DNA from: Tidjanibacter sp. | GTDB lineage: Bacteria > Bacteroidota > Bacteroidia > Bacteroidales > Rikenellaceae | DNA: 64,000 bases | Reading direction: 5' to 3' | NCBI GenBank assembly: GCA_017466345.1 | Contig: JAFTUI010000004.1 | Coordinates: 1-64,000, forward strand | Part shown: piece by piece, positions 18,879 to 28,136 of the stretch | Layout: each line of letters starts with the position of its first letter | Position numbering within the stretch: position 1 is the first letter of the stretch | The notes under the pieces: model-generated | What the model was told of the DNA's origin: nothing | What the model saw: only the letters and a program-made list of their open reading frames with translations | Databases searched by the model: none | Position numbers and translations under genes: made by a program

Positions 18879-18879
18879 A

Positions 18880-19890
18880 TTAGAACAAGCATTTTTGTGC
18901 CTTCACATCCTCCACGAGCGAGAAAATATCATTCCACGACTCCTCGCCAAAGGTTGTGCCGACAACCTCAATAACCTTACCGGCGGCGATGGCACCAATG
19001 GTACCACACTGGCGCAAATCTAAGCCCTCGCACAAGCCCGCCATAAAGCCCGCAGCATAGAAGTCGCCCGCACCCGTAGTATCAACCCTTTTGGCTGCTG
19101 CCATAATACCAACGTGGATGCGCTCGGAGCCCTGCTCTTTGATGAGTGCGCCACGAGTTCCAATCTTCACAACCGCCAACTCACACCTTGCGGCTATGAA
19201 TTCCAGAGCCTTCTCGGGGTCTTGCTCGCCACTGAAAGCGGCTGCCTCCTGCTCGTTGGCAAAGATAATATCGACATATTTATCCACTATATCCAAGAGG
19301 AACGCCCTATTCTCCAAGACCACATTGTAACTCGCAAGGTCTATTGCCACCTTCAATCCATACTGTTTGGCGGTCTTAATGGCGTGGCGTATAACAGCGT
19401 GGCTCTGCACCATAAAGCCCTCAATATAGAGGCAGTCGTAGTCATTGAACATTTCGGGGGTAATATCTGCCTCACAGAGTTCGAGCGCGGCGCCCAAATA
19501 AGTTACCATAGTCCTCTCGCCATCGGGCGATACGAGCGACAAACACCTTCCCGAGCGATTTTTGCCGTGGGTGATGTAGGGGGCGATGCCAAGGTTGTCG
19601 AGTGCCTGCTCATAGAAGTGCCCCGTAGAGTCCTTGCCCACCTTGCCAATGTAACCCACCTTTGTACCCAAACGTGCCATACAACGTATGGTGTTGCCTG
19701 CACTACCCCCAAGCGAAAGGGTGTGTGGCAGGTCGGCGGTCTCGCCCTGAATCTCGCGTTGCAACTCTGCATCCACAAGGTTCATACTCCCCTTGCCAAG
19801 GTTGAGCCTTGTGAGCACCTCATCATTACGAAGGTTTACCAAAAAGTCGGTCAGTGCATTACCAATACCTATTACTCTCTTAATCTGCAT
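18880..19890 (-). CDS. PfkB-family sugar/nucleoside kinase (adenosine kinase-like)
   Basis: 336 residues of ribokinase fold. PfkB signature 1 is seen as LGGSAGNTIRCMARLGTKVGYIGKVGKD (about 61-88). Signature 2, VDTTGAGDFYAAGFMAG (about 267-283), holds the catalytic Asp. FANEQEA and the N-terminal IGNALTDFLVNL are typical of the adenosine-kinase-like branch seen widely in Bacteroidota. The substrate could be adenosine or a sugar; sequence reading alone does not decide. It is co-transcribed with folB. Confidence 0.88.
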   Translation of the reverse strand: MQIKRVIGIGNALTDFLVNLRNDEVLTRLNLGKGSMNLVDAELQREIQGETADLPHTLSLGGSAGNTIRCMARLGTKVGYIGKVGKDSTGHFYEQALDNLGIAPYITHGKNRSGRCLSLVSPDGERTMVTYLGAALELCEADITPEMFNDYDCLYIEGFMVQSHAVIRHAIKTAKQYGLKVAIDLASYNVVLENRAFLLDIVDKYVDIIFANEQEAAAFSGEQDPEKALEFIAARCELAVVKIGTRGALIKEQGSERIHVGIMAAAKRVDTTGAGDFYAAGFMAGLCEGLDLRQCGTIGAIAAGKVIEVVGTTFGEESWNDIFSLVEDVKAQKCLF

Positions 19891-19947
19891 AGCTTCCTAA
19901 TTTGTTTGTTTGGGTTTGTGGTTTCTGGTGGGCAAATGTACCCATTA

Positions 19948-19982
19948 TAATTCAAAATTCAGAATGCAAAATTCAAAATTAT
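19948..19982. repeat. Heptamer tandem array (ATTCAAA-type)
   Basis: About four 7-bp units (ATTCAAA, ATTCAGA, ATGCAAA, ATTCAAA) lie in the gap between dtd and the PfkB kinase. The same 7-bp period is used by other arrays in the window (TCAATTC, TTTTCAA, GTCTAAC). Confidence 0.7.
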
Positions 19983-19989
19983 TCCTTAT

Positions 19990-20439
19990 TTATCTCTCTT
20001 TACTGTCTATCCAAATAGTGACGGGTCCATCGTTGAGGAGTTCCACCTTCATATCCGCGCCAAAGCGACCACAAGGAATGGGTTTATCGAGGGCGGTGGA
20101 GAGTTTAGCCTTGAAAGACTCATAGAGCGGCACAGCGACAGCCTCGCCCGCCGCGTGGATATAACTCGGGCGGTTGCCTTTGCGAGTTGCGGCTTGGAGT
20201 GTGAATTGACTCACAACCAAAACCTCTCCATCCACTTGTCGCACATCCAAATTCATAACTCCGTTTTCGTCATCGAAGATGCGCAGCCCAGAGGTCTTTT
20301 TCACAAGGTAGTCCACATCCTCTTCGGTGTCATCGGTAGCCACGCCCACAAAGACCAGCAACCCTTTACCAATCTCCGCAACTCGCTCTCCCTCAATGGT
20401 TACACTTGCGCGTGTAACCCTCTGTATAAGTACTCTCAT
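19990..20439 (-). CDS. dtd: D-aminoacyl-tRNA deacylase
   Basis: 149 residues. It removes D-amino acids, and glycine mischarged on tRNA-Ala, from tRNA. The hallmark motifs are SQFTLQAATRKGNRPS (catalytic Thr in SQFTL) and the cross-subunit Gly-cisPro motif NDGPVTIWID near the C-terminus. It lies 12 bp after polA and is probably in one transcript with sppA-polA. Confidence 0.96.
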   Translation of the reverse strand: MRVLIQRVTRASVTIEGERVAEIGKGLLVFVGVATDDTEEDVDYLVKKTSGLRIFDDENGVMNLDVRQVDGEVLVVSQFTLQAATRKGNRPSYIHAAGEAVAVPLYESFKAKLSTALDKPIPCGRFGADMKVELLNDGPVTIWIDSKER

Positions 20440-20451
20440 AGGTGGTATTCT

Positions 20452-23325
20452 CTAATGCGCGTCCAACCAATTTTCGCCCTCGCCAACATCTACCGTAAGG
20501 GGTACACTAAGCATAGCGGCACCCTCCATCTCTTGGCACAAAATCTCCTTAACGCGCTCCTTTTCGCTCCTCAGGGTATCGACAATAAGTTCATCGTGCA
20601 CTTGCAGTATCATCTTTGAGCGCAAACCCTCCTCGCCCAGGCGGCGGGCAACCCTCACCATAGCTATTTTTATAATATCGGCAGCCGAGCCTTGCAGGGG
20701 CGCATTTATGGCGTTGCGCTCTGCCAGCGAGCGCACATTGGCGTTGGCGGAGTTAATGTCGGGCAGGAAGCGTTTGCGACCAAATATGGTCTGAACATAG
20801 CCGTTGCCCTTCGCCTCGCGGATGGTGTTGTCGATATACTCCTTAACCTTCGGGTAGGAGCGGAAGTAGCCCTCGATAATCTCCTTAGCCTCGCCCATAG
20901 ACATATCGCCACCCATCCTCTGGCGCAGACCAAATGCCGAGATGCCATAGATAATGCCGAAGTTGGCAGTCTTTGCTTTGCGCCTTTGGTCGGAAGTTAC
21001 CTCTTGGGGCTGTGTGTGGAAGAGTCGTGAGGCGGTATCGCGATGGATGTCTTCGCCAGAGCGGAACGCCTCAATCATTCCCTCATCGCCGCTCATATGC
21101 GCCATAAGCCTCAACTCCACCTGTGAGTAGTCTGCCGAGAGCAGCAGGTGGTCGCTATCGGACGCAACAAAGGCTCGGCGTATGGGGCGTCCCAACTCAT
21201 CGCGCACAGGGATGTTTTGGAGATTGGGGTTGGTCGAAGAGAGCCTGCCCGTTGCTGCCACCGCCTGGTTGTAGGAGGTGTGGATATGCCCCGTTGCGGG
21301 GTTTATCAACAGCGGTAAAGCCTCAACATAGGTCGAAAGCAACTTTTTGATACCCCTATACTCCAAAATCTTGGGCACTATGGGGTGGCGCTCCGAGAGG
21401 AACACAAGGTACTCCTCTTCGGTGCTATACTGCTTTGTCTTGGTCTTTTTGGGCTTGGGGTCTATGCGCAACTTCTCGAAGAGCACCACACCGAGTTGGC
21501 GCGAGGAGTTCACATTGAGCGTAGGCTCGCCCGCCAAGGCGCGAATTTGCTCTTCGAGCATCGCCATTTGGGCGTTCAACTCCTCGGCATAGACGGCAAG
21601 TTGGTTGCTATCCACCCTCACTCCCTCACGCTCCATATCGGCAAGGGTTTTTATTAGTGGCTCTTCTATGGTTTTATACAACTCCTCGGCTCCCTCTTTT
21701 CTCAGGCGGGGCAGAAGGTTGTCGAAGAGTTGAAGGGTTACATCGGCATCCTCGGCGCAGTAGGGCGCAACAAGCTCCTCCGCCACCCTATCCATTGTAA
21801 GTTGCTTGGTGCCACGACCAATAAGGCTATCTATCTCAATTGGCTGGTAGCCGAGCAAGGTCTGCGAAAGATGGTTTAATGAGTGTCGGCCATCGGGATC
21901 GAGAAGATAGTGCATAATCATCGTGTCCCACAGGAAGCCAGCAACCTCCACACCCTCGTGGCGTAACATCTGTATGTCGAACTTAATGTTGTGACCAATC
22001 TTCTCGGTTGCGGGGTTTTCGAGCAGTGGGCGCAGAGAGTCCATAGCCCCCGCCACGCTTGTGGGCACATAGTATGCCTTATGAGGCTCGGCGCACAAGC
22101 CAACACCCACCACACGGTCGCCAAAGTAGTCAAAGCCCGTAGTCTCAGTGTCGAACGAGAGCCTTGTTGCGCGAGAGAGTTCCTCCACTGCTGCCGCCAC
22201 CTTTTCGGGGGTGTCGCAGAGAGAGTAGGAGTGTGGGGTGGTGTCTATGGTGTTATAAAGTGGTGTCACAGGAGCGAAGAGGTCGCCCATTGCCATAGTG
22301 TCGGCTGGGTTGCTTTTCGTGGGTGCCGCAACCTCTATGGGGTTGCCAAAGAGGTCGAGCGATTGGGGTTGTGTGGGCTGAGTGGGTTGTTCGCACCTTG
22401 CCGCCTTTTGGTAGCCCACAGCCTCGGGACAAACCTGCGTGTTGAAGGGCGAGAAAGCACCCGCCTCCATCTCACGCAGGAACATATTGAAGTCCAACTT
22501 TTTGTATATCTCGCGGAGTGCCTCGCAGTCGGGGGCGCACATCGCAAGCTCCTCTGGCACAAACTCTATGGGGGCGTCCAATGCGATGGTTGCCAACACT
22601 TTTGAGAGTCGAAGTTGCTCGGCTCCCACCTCCACATTCTCCCTCTGTTTGCCTTTGAGCTTGTCAAGGTTGGAGAGGATTTCTTCCACCCCACCAACCT
22701 TATTTACAAGTTTTATTGCTCCCTTTTCGCCAATGCCCTTCACGCCGGGGATGTTATCGGCAGCGTCACCCCACAGAGCAAGAATATCTATCACTTTGCG
22801 GGGATCTTCAAACCCGTAATGCTCTTTGATCTGCTCCAAGCCCACAATCTCCACACCCTCGCCACCTTTGCGTTGTTTGTAGATGCGCACATTGGGGGCA
22901 ACGAGTTGTCCAAAATCCTTGTCGGGAGTGACCATATAAACATCGTAGCCTGCCGCGGCAGCCTTATGCGAGAGGGTGCCGATGACATCGTCTGCCTCGT
23001 AGCCTGCAACCTCCAAAATGGGAATACGCATAGCCTTCAACACCTCTTTAATATAGGGCACAGCAGCAACAATATCCTCGGGTGTCTCGGAGCGGTTTGC
23101 CTTATACTCTGGGAAGAGTTCGTTGCGGAAATTACCACCGTGGGGGTCGAACGCCACACCGAGATAGTGGGGGCGTTCGTTGATGATAATGTCCCTCAGG
23201 AACTTCACAAAGCCAAAGATGGGCGAAGTGTTGAGCCCCTCGCGGTTGCGCATAGGGCGACCTGCAAAGGCGTAGTAGGCGCGGAAAATCTGCGCGTAGG
23301 CGTCTATGAGAAAGAGTTTTTCCAC
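20452..23325 (-). CDS. polA: DNA polymerase I
   Basis: 957 residues from a GTG at 23325 (VEKLFLIDAYAQIFRAYYAF). The longer frame to 23439 would run into sppA and encodes an unlikely leader, so I reject it. The 5' nuclease domain is about 1-290 (KDFGQLV, GDAADNIPGVKGIGEKGA). The 3'-5' exonuclease domain is about 365-560 with intact FDTETTGFD, so proofreading should be active. The polymerase domain has DYSQVELRLMAHMSGD (motif A), RRKAKTANFGIIYGIS (O helix) and VHDELIVD (motif C). It fills gaps in excision repair and removes Okazaki primers. It lies 22 bp downstream of sppA. Confidence 0.97.
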   Translation of the reverse strand: MEKLFLIDAYAQIFRAYYAFAGRPMRNREGLNTSPIFGFVKFLRDIIINERPHYLGVAFDPHGGNFRNELFPEYKANRSETPEDIVAAVPYIKEVLKAMRIPILEVAGYEADDVIGTLSHKAAAAGYDVYMVTPDKDFGQLVAPNVRIYKQRKGGEGVEIVGLEQIKEHYGFEDPRKVIDILALWGDAADNIPGVKGIGEKGAIKLVNKVGGVEEILSNLDKLKGKQRENVEVGAEQLRLSKVLATIALDAPIEFVPEELAMCAPDCEALREIYKKLDFNMFLREMEAGAFSPFNTQVCPEAVGYQKAARCEQPTQPTQPQSLDLFGNPIEVAAPTKSNPADTMAMGDLFAPVTPLYNTIDTTPHSYSLCDTPEKVAAAVEELSRATRLSFDTETTGFDYFGDRVVGVGLCAEPHKAYYVPTSVAGAMDSLRPLLENPATEKIGHNIKFDIQMLRHEGVEVAGFLWDTMIMHYLLDPDGRHSLNHLSQTLLGYQPIEIDSLIGRGTKQLTMDRVAEELVAPYCAEDADVTLQLFDNLLPRLRKEGAEELYKTIEEPLIKTLADMEREGVRVDSNQLAVYAEELNAQMAMLEEQIRALAGEPTLNVNSSRQLGVVLFEKLRIDPKPKKTKTKQYSTEEEYLVFLSERHPIVPKILEYRGIKKLLSTYVEALPLLINPATGHIHTSYNQAVAATGRLSSTNPNLQNIPVRDELGRPIRRAFVASDSDHLLLSADYSQVELRLMAHMSGDEGMIEAFRSGEDIHRDTASRLFHTQPQEVTSDQRRKAKTANFGIIYGISAFGLRQRMGGDMSMGEAKEIIEGYFRSYPKVKEYIDNTIREAKGNGYVQTIFGRKRFLPDINSANANVRSLAERNAINAPLQGSAADIIKIAMVRVARRLGEEGLRSKMILQVHDELIVDTLRSEKERVKEILCQEMEGAAMLSVPLTVDVGEGENWLDAH

Positions 23326-23347
23326 AGCAGAAAAAGGGGTTTGTGGA

Positions 23348-25102
23348 TTAGTAAATTGTAATATCGTAGGGCATACGAGCCTGAACAGAGGAGCCCTCTT
23401 TAAGGGTGTTGAGAAGCCTCTCGGCACTCTTGGTTGCAAAGGCCGCCTCGCCCTGCAACTTGGGAGCTTTTGCGGACATCAGTGTTTTGAGCATTGCGGT
23501 AAGCTCATCGTCCTCTTCGAGAATCTCCACCACGCGCCAATCGGTGCCCAACTCCGCCTTCTCAGCAGCCACCACAAGGGCTTTTTTGAGTCCGCCAAAA
23601 TCATCGATCAGACCTATCTCGGCAGCATCCACACCAGACCATATCCTACCCTCGCCAATGGCATCAACAGCCTCGCAGGTCATACCCCTACCCTCGGCAA
23701 CGTGACCAACAAAGGTGGCATAGACATCCTCTACGGAGCGCTGCATAAAGCCCATCTCGGAAGTGGTAAGGGGGCGGAACATTGTGCCCATATCGGCGTG
23801 GGGAGCCGTTTTGGCGACATCTACGGTAATGCCGAGTTTGTCTTCCAACACCTCGCCACCACTCACAATCAGACCAAAGACACCAATGGAACCCGTGAGG
23901 GTTGTGCGGTTTGCGATGATGTGGTCGGCAGGCGAAGAGATGTAATATCCGCCCGAGGCGGCGTAGTTCGACATTGAGACAACGATGGGTTTCTCCTCGC
24001 CCAATAGTTTCAGCTCGCGCCACATTACCTCCGAGGCGAGTGCGCTGCCGCCGGGGGAATTTACCCTCAACACCACAGCCTTCACACCCTCATCCTCGCG
24101 GGCTCGGCGAATTTGGTCGGCAGTGGTTGCGCCACCGACAATTCCCTCGCCGCCTTTACCATCTATAATCTCGCCATCGGCGTAGATAATGGCGATCTTA
24201 TTGGGGGTTATCTTTGTTTGGCGAACAACGGTGTTATACTCGCCAAAGGTTACGCAGTTCAACTCCTTGGTTCCTACAAGGGTTGTCAGCTCACGCTCCA
24301 CCTCGTCCCGATATTTCAATCCATCCACAAAGCCACATTGGAGCGCCTTTTGGGGAGCATCAATAGCCAGCGTGGAGGCGTAGAGGTTGAGTTGTTTGGG
24401 GGAGATGTTGCGCGAAGAGGCGACATCCTCCACAAGCGCACCCCACAAAGCCTCTACCATTGCCTCGGTCTGACGGCGGTTGGCGGGGCTCATCTCTTTG
24501 AGCATATAGGGCTCAACAGCTGATTTATAGGTACCGTGGCGCACAATCTGCACATCCACACCGAGCTTGTCAATAGCACCCTTGAAGAAGAGCGACTGCG
24601 AAGCCAAGCCTCGCCAATCGAACGAGCCTGCGGGATTCATATAGACCTTGTCGGCAATAGAGGCGAGCCAATAGGTGCCCTGGGAATAGTTCTCTTGGTA
24701 GGCAACAATGGGTTTGCCCGACACCTGACGAAATTCGGCAAGCAGTGAGCGCAACTCCTCAATCTGTGCAGTGCCCTCGATGGTTCCTGCGCCCGTCATA
24801 TTGATGTAGAGTGCCGAGATGTTGGCGTCCTTTGCAGCGGCATCCAACACCTCAACAATATCGAGCATTGAGAGTGTTTGCAACACCTCGAACGAAGAGG
24901 ACGTCCCCACTGCAAAAGTCGGGATGCGGGGCGAGTCGGCAATGCTTTCATCGAGGTTTAGCACCAACACCGAGCCAGGCTCTACGACCACAGGGGCCGG
25001 TTCGAGCGAGGAGAAGAGCGAGCCCACGAGCCAAACTAACAACAAAGGAAGTGTTATCATTGCCAACAACACAGCCAAAAACGTCTTAAAAAATCCTTTC
25101 AT
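23348..25102 (-). CDS. sppA: Signal peptide peptidase SppA (long, 67K type)
   Basis: 584 residues with an N-terminal membrane anchor (LAVLLAMITLPLLLVWLVGSLF). Membrane serine protease that digests cleaved signal peptides. Two SppA half-domains are present. The first carries the general-base Lys (DWRGLASQSLFFKGAIDKLG, about residue 185). The second carries NSPGGSALASE and the nucleophile Ser in SMSNYAASGGYYIS (about residue 385). It heads an apparent sppA-polA-dtd operon and is divergent from mrp, with -7 boxes only about 25 bp apart. Confidence 0.96.
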   Translation of the reverse strand: MKGFFKTFLAVLLAMITLPLLLVWLVGSLFSSLEPAPVVVEPGSVLVLNLDESIADSPRIPTFAVGTSSSFEVLQTLSMLDIVEVLDAAAKDANISALYINMTGAGTIEGTAQIEELRSLLAEFRQVSGKPIVAYQENYSQGTYWLASIADKVYMNPAGSFDWRGLASQSLFFKGAIDKLGVDVQIVRHGTYKSAVEPYMLKEMSPANRRQTEAMVEALWGALVEDVASSRNISPKQLNLYASTLAIDAPQKALQCGFVDGLKYRDEVERELTTLVGTKELNCVTFGEYNTVVRQTKITPNKIAIIYADGEIIDGKGGEGIVGGATTADQIRRAREDEGVKAVVLRVNSPGGSALASEVMWRELKLLGEEKPIVVSMSNYAASGGYYISSPADHIIANRTTLTGSIGVFGLIVSGGEVLEDKLGITVDVAKTAPHADMGTMFRPLTTSEMGFMQRSVEDVYATFVGHVAEGRGMTCEAVDAIGEGRIWSGVDAAEIGLIDDFGGLKKALVVAAEKAELGTDWRVVEILEEDDELTAMLKTLMSAKAPKLQGEAAFATKSAERLLNTLKEGSSVQARMPYDITIY

Positions 25103-25128
25103 AGCGACAAAATTTTCTTTTTATATTA

Positions 25129-25136
25129 CAAAGGTA
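25129..25136 (-). promoter_or_regulatory. -7 box upstream of sppA
   Basis: On the minus strand this reads TACCTTTG, matching TAnnTTTG, 26 bp before the sppA ATG. I see no clear -33 element. Confidence 0.55.
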
Positions 25137-25159
25137 TGCTTTTTACTGCAAAGAAAGAG

Positions 25160-25167
25160 TATCTTTG
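25160..25167 (+). promoter_or_regulatory. -7 box upstream of mrp
   Basis: TATCTTTG matches the Bacteroidota -7 consensus, 73 bp before the mrp ATG. It is divergent from the sppA box. Confidence 0.6.
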
Positions 25168-25240
25168 TAGAGTTATTTTTGCAAATTCTCTCCCTTTGGG
25201 AGAGTGGTAGGCTGAGTATAAACAACAAAAAACACAAAAT

Positions 25241-26296
25241 ATGATAACCAGAGAAGAGATTGTTGAAATCCTAAGAGGTATAACCCACCCCGAGACGGGC
25301 AAAGACGTTGTGGAGGGTGGCATTTTACAGGAGGTAACGGTTGAAGAGGGTGGTAAGATCCATCTCACGCTCGTCTTTCGCCGCCGCCGCGACCCCTTCG
25401 CAAAGAGTGTCGCTATGCGCTCCAAACTCGCCATTGAGGCTGCTGCCGAGGGTGCCGAGGTGGAAATTCTCATCCGCGAGGGCGAGGATGCTCCCAAGCC
25501 CCGCCAGCACGAGGGTATAAAGAGTGTCAAAAACATCATCGCTGTTGCTTCGGGCAAAGGCGGTGTGGGTAAGTCGACTGTGACCGCCAATCTTGCTGTT
25601 TCGCTCCACAAACTCGGCTACAAGGTAGGTGTGCTGGATGCCGACATCTATGGTCCCTCTCAGCCCAAACTCTTTGGCGTGGAGGAATACGCCCCTGTGG
25701 CAGAAAATGTGGACGGGTTAGACTATATTCTTCCTGCCGAGTCGAACGGAGTGAAAGTAAACTCCATCGGCTTCTACATCAACCCCGAAGACGCGCTGAT
25801 TTGGAGGGGTCCGATGGCGACCAACGCCCTTAAACAGCTTATCAACCAAACACTTTGGGGAGAGTTAGACTTTTTGTTAATAGATATGCCTCCCGGAACG
25901 GGCGATGTGCAGATTTCCGTAGCCGAAAACCTCTCTCTTACGGGCGCTATCATTGTGAGCACACCTCAGAGGGTGGCAACAGCCGATGTTCTGAGGGGAA
26001 TGAAGATGTTTGAGGCAGAGGGAATTGGCGTTCCCGTGCTGGGTGTTGTGGAGAATATGGCATACTTCTCGCCTGCCGAGCTGCCTGGCAGCCGCTACTA
26101 CATCTTTGGTAAGGGCGGTGCCCGCGAGTTGGCAGAGAAAGAGGGTGTCGATTTCTTGGGCGAAATACCTCTAATTCAGTCTATTGCGGAAAATTCCGAC
26201 AACGGAACACCCGTAGCACTCGGTAGTTCGGACGAAGAGAAATACTACGCCGAGATTTGCCGAAAAGTTGTTAGTAAAATGACGAAAACGTGTTGA
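25241..26296 (+). CDS. apbC: Iron-sulfur cluster carrier ATPase (Mrp/ApbC/NBP35 family)
   Basis: 351 residues. An N-terminal MIP18/DUF59 domain (about 1-90) is fused to a deviant Walker P-loop ATPase (GKGGVGKST about residue 107, [22 protein letters not shown]). It binds and delivers Fe-S clusters to apoproteins. The C-terminal CxxC pair used for the bridging cluster in E. coli Mrp is absent: the segment reads [24 protein letters not shown] believe this is usual in Bacteroidota members. A client, the Fe-S enzyme NadA, is the next gene. Confidence 0.94.
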   Translation: MITREEIVEILRGITHPETGKDVVEGGILQEVTVEEGGKIHLTLVFRRRRDPFAKSVAMRSKLAIEAAAEGAEVEILIREGEDAPKPRQHEGIKSVKNIIAVASGKGGVGKSTVTANLAVSLHKLGYKVGVLDADIYGPSQPKLFGVEEYAPVAENVDGLDYILPAESNGVKVNSIGFYINPEDALIWRGPMATNALKQLINQTLWGELDFLLIDMPPGTGDVQISVAENLSLTGAIIVSTPQRVATADVLRGMKMFEAEGIGVPVLGVVENMAYFSPAELPGSRYYIFGKGGARELAEKEGVDFLGEIPLIQSIAENSDNGTPVALGSSDEEKYYAEICRKVVSKMTKTC

Positions 26297-26693
26297 TAAC
26301 CCCCACAAAAACCTGTTGAAAGATATTAACTTTTCGAGAGGCGGAAAATTTGGAAAAAAGCAACTTCCATATAAGCCAGAGTCGTTTGGAAAAAGCAAGA
26401 AAAATCTTTTATTTTTTCTCCTCAAATTACCAACAAACCCCAAACGAGCAAAGTTGATTTTTCGGAGGTGTTAGTTTGTTGATAAGGTTATTAACAAGGT
26501 GTTGAAAAAAGAGGGTAACTCTCTCATTTAGGAGCAAAAGTAGCACACCTCCTAAGAGGATATTTTTTAGCATTTTTACCCCCACCGAAAAACCAAAAAG
26601 TTACCAACACAACTAACAGCGTTTATTATTATTGTTATCTTATTTTAATTTATAATTAAAGAAAGAAATTAATATAAATAAAAAATTGTGACG
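26297..26693. other. AT-rich intergenic region with loose DnaA-box-like sites
   Basis: No gene is visible in this ~400-bp gap between mrp and nadA. It holds TGTTGATAA at 26291-26299 and again near 26478, then TTATTAACA close by. Each is one or two mismatches from TTATCCACA. A very AT-rich block lies at about 26620-26690. No clean TAnnTTTG promoter was found for nadA. Confidence 0.45.
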
Positions 26694-27617
26694 ATGGATG
26701 TTCGTGAAAAAATTGACATTCTCAAACGCGAGAAGAGAGCCATAATCCTCGCCCACTATTACACCTCGCCTGAGGTGCAGCAGGTGGCAGATTTTGTGGG
26801 CGACAGCCTTGCGCTGTCCGAAAAGGCGGCAGTTGCAGACGCCGACATCATCCTCTTTGCAGGCGTGAGGTTTATGGCAGAGACCGCCAAGGTGCTCTCG
26901 CCCTCGAAGAAGGTGTTGCTGCCCGTTGTGGAGGCAGGTTGCTCGCTTGCCGACTCGTGTGATGCGGCAGAACTTGCCAGAGTTAAGGCTGAAAACCCCG
27001 ACCACCTCGTGGTGTCGTATGTAAATACCTCGGTGGAGGTAAAGGCGCTGACCGATATATGCTGCACCTCCTCCAATGCTCTGAAAATTGTGGAGTCGCT
27101 GCCCAAGGACCAAAAGATACTCTTTGTGCCCGATAGGAATCTCGGCTCTTATATTAATAGGTGTACGGGAAGGGATATGAAACTCTGGGATGGCGCGTGC
27201 CTGGTCCACGAGGAGTTCTCGGCAGAGAAGATTAGAGCCCTGAAAGCGCTCCACCCCGAAGCGGTGGTGCTGGTGCACCCAGAGTGTAAGGCGGAGGTTG
27301 TGGCGCTGGCAGACTATGCAGGCTCAACAGCGGGCATTCTTGCCTACTGCGCACGCCCCGAAGTGCAGGAGGTTATTGTTGTTACCGAGAGCGGTATCCT
27401 CTACGAAATGGAGAGTCGTTATCCTGACAAAAAGTTCTACCTCGTGGAGCCCGAAAAGGGGTGCGAGAGGTGTGTGTCGTGTAAGGATATGAAACTCGTA
27501 ACACTCGACAATATCTACCAAACCCTGCTCAATGAGAGCCCTGAGGTGGTTATTGACGAGGAAGTGCGTACCGCCGCCGAAGGGTCTATACGCAGGATGC
27601 TGGGGATTATGGTCTAA
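26694..27617 (+). CDS. nadA: Quinolinate synthase
   Basis: 307 residues from the ATG at 26694. An in-frame GTG lies 6 bp upstream. It condenses iminoaspartate with dihydroxyacetone phosphate to quinolinate in NAD synthesis, using a [4Fe-4S] cluster. The three ligand cysteines appear in EAGCSLADSC (about 84), VHPECKAE and GCERCVSCKDMK. AHYYTSPEVQQVADFVGDSLAL is the substrate-binding start. nadB and nadC are not adjacent. The last codons, GTC and the stop TAA, coincide with the first unit of repeat copy C, so the repeat seems to have set the C-terminus. Confidence 0.97.
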   Translation: MDVREKIDILKREKRAIILAHYYTSPEVQQVADFVGDSLALSEKAAVADADIILFAGVRFMAETAKVLSPSKKVLLPVVEAGCSLADSCDAAELARVKAENPDHLVVSYVNTSVEVKALTDICCTSSNALKIVESLPKDQKILFVPDRNLGSYINRCTGRDMKLWDGACLVHEEFSAEKIRALKALHPEAVVLVHPECKAEVVALADYAGSTAGILAYCARPEVQEVIVVTESGILYEMESRYPDKKFYLVEPEKGCERCVSCKDMKLVTLDNIYQTLLNESPEVVIDEEVRTAAEGSIRRMLGIMV

Positions 27618-28062
27618 TGTCCAACGTCCAACGTCCAACGTCAATAGTCCTAAGGCTTATAGGAGAATTGAGAATTGAGAATTGAGAATTGAAAATTGTG
27701 GTGCAGGCTACGCCTGCGAGTATTTTATCCCTCCCCTAAGTTAGGGGAGGGTCCGCGAAGCGGGGGAGAGGTCTGTCCGTCTTGCCACGACTGCCGTAGG
27801 CAGGCGGTTGGCATCTACCTATCTTGTTTTTCTTGCAGGGATAACAAGGGTAGCAGGTGTAACAAGGATTATAGGGGAGTTTGAGAGGAGTCTTTTTTCG
27901 GTGGTGTGGATGCTCCGAAGGAGCAGAAATGAGGAAAACACCATCTCTCAAACTTGTTTGAAAGAGATTGGTGGTTTGCTCATTTCAGACCTGCCGTAAG
28001 GCAGTCACACCACCGCAAAGGCTACACTAAAAGTTTTTGGGCGACTTTTTATAAAAAGTCGC
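27612..28062 (+). repeat. Family 1 intercistronic element, copy C
   Basis: Probably the most complete copy. In order: a heptamer array of GTCYAAY units (27612-27651), GGCTTATAG, a GAATTGA heptamer array (27662-27698), the palindrome GCAGGCTACGCCTGC, the hairpin CCCTCCCC/GGGGAGGG, CCGC-GAA-GCGG, the TGCCA..TTGGCA hairpin with CTGCC-GTA-GGCAG, and a nonamer array (27837-27890). The four-way-junction block (27900-28014), AAAAGTTTTTGG and the hairpin GCGAC-T5/A5-GTCGC at 28041-28062 close it. It fills the gap between nadA and the S46 peptidase and is oriented with both. Confidence 0.9.
27900..28014 (+). other. Predicted four-way junction inside copy C
   Basis: The outer stem is GGTGGTGTG (27900-27908) with CACACCACC (28006-28014). 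Hairpin 1 is TGCTCC-GAA-GGAGCA (27911-27925). The central arm is AAATGAG (27927-27933) with CTCATTT (27979-27985), extended by CACC/GGTG, ATCTCT/AGAGAT and CAAAC/GTTTG. Hairpin 2 is CTGCC-GTAA-GGCAG (27991-28004). Copies B and F keep this sequence. Copy D keeps the shape with changed bases. Confidence 0.8.
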
Positions 28063-28136
28063 AAAGAGGAAAGTCGCAAAGAAGAAAGTCGCGAAGAAAA
28101 AGAAAAACATATTAACCTAAAATAAAAGAGAAAAAG

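Noticed and set aside
23326-23439. N-terminal extension of polA upstream of the GTG at 23325
   Set aside because: It overlaps the sppA coding end and encodes an unlikely leader. DNA polymerase I proteins begin near the LFLIDAY segment.
26297-26693. A firm call of a replication origin
   Set aside because: The DnaA-box-like sites are imperfect and only three. Without GC skew or dnaA nearby I keep it as a low-interest finding only.
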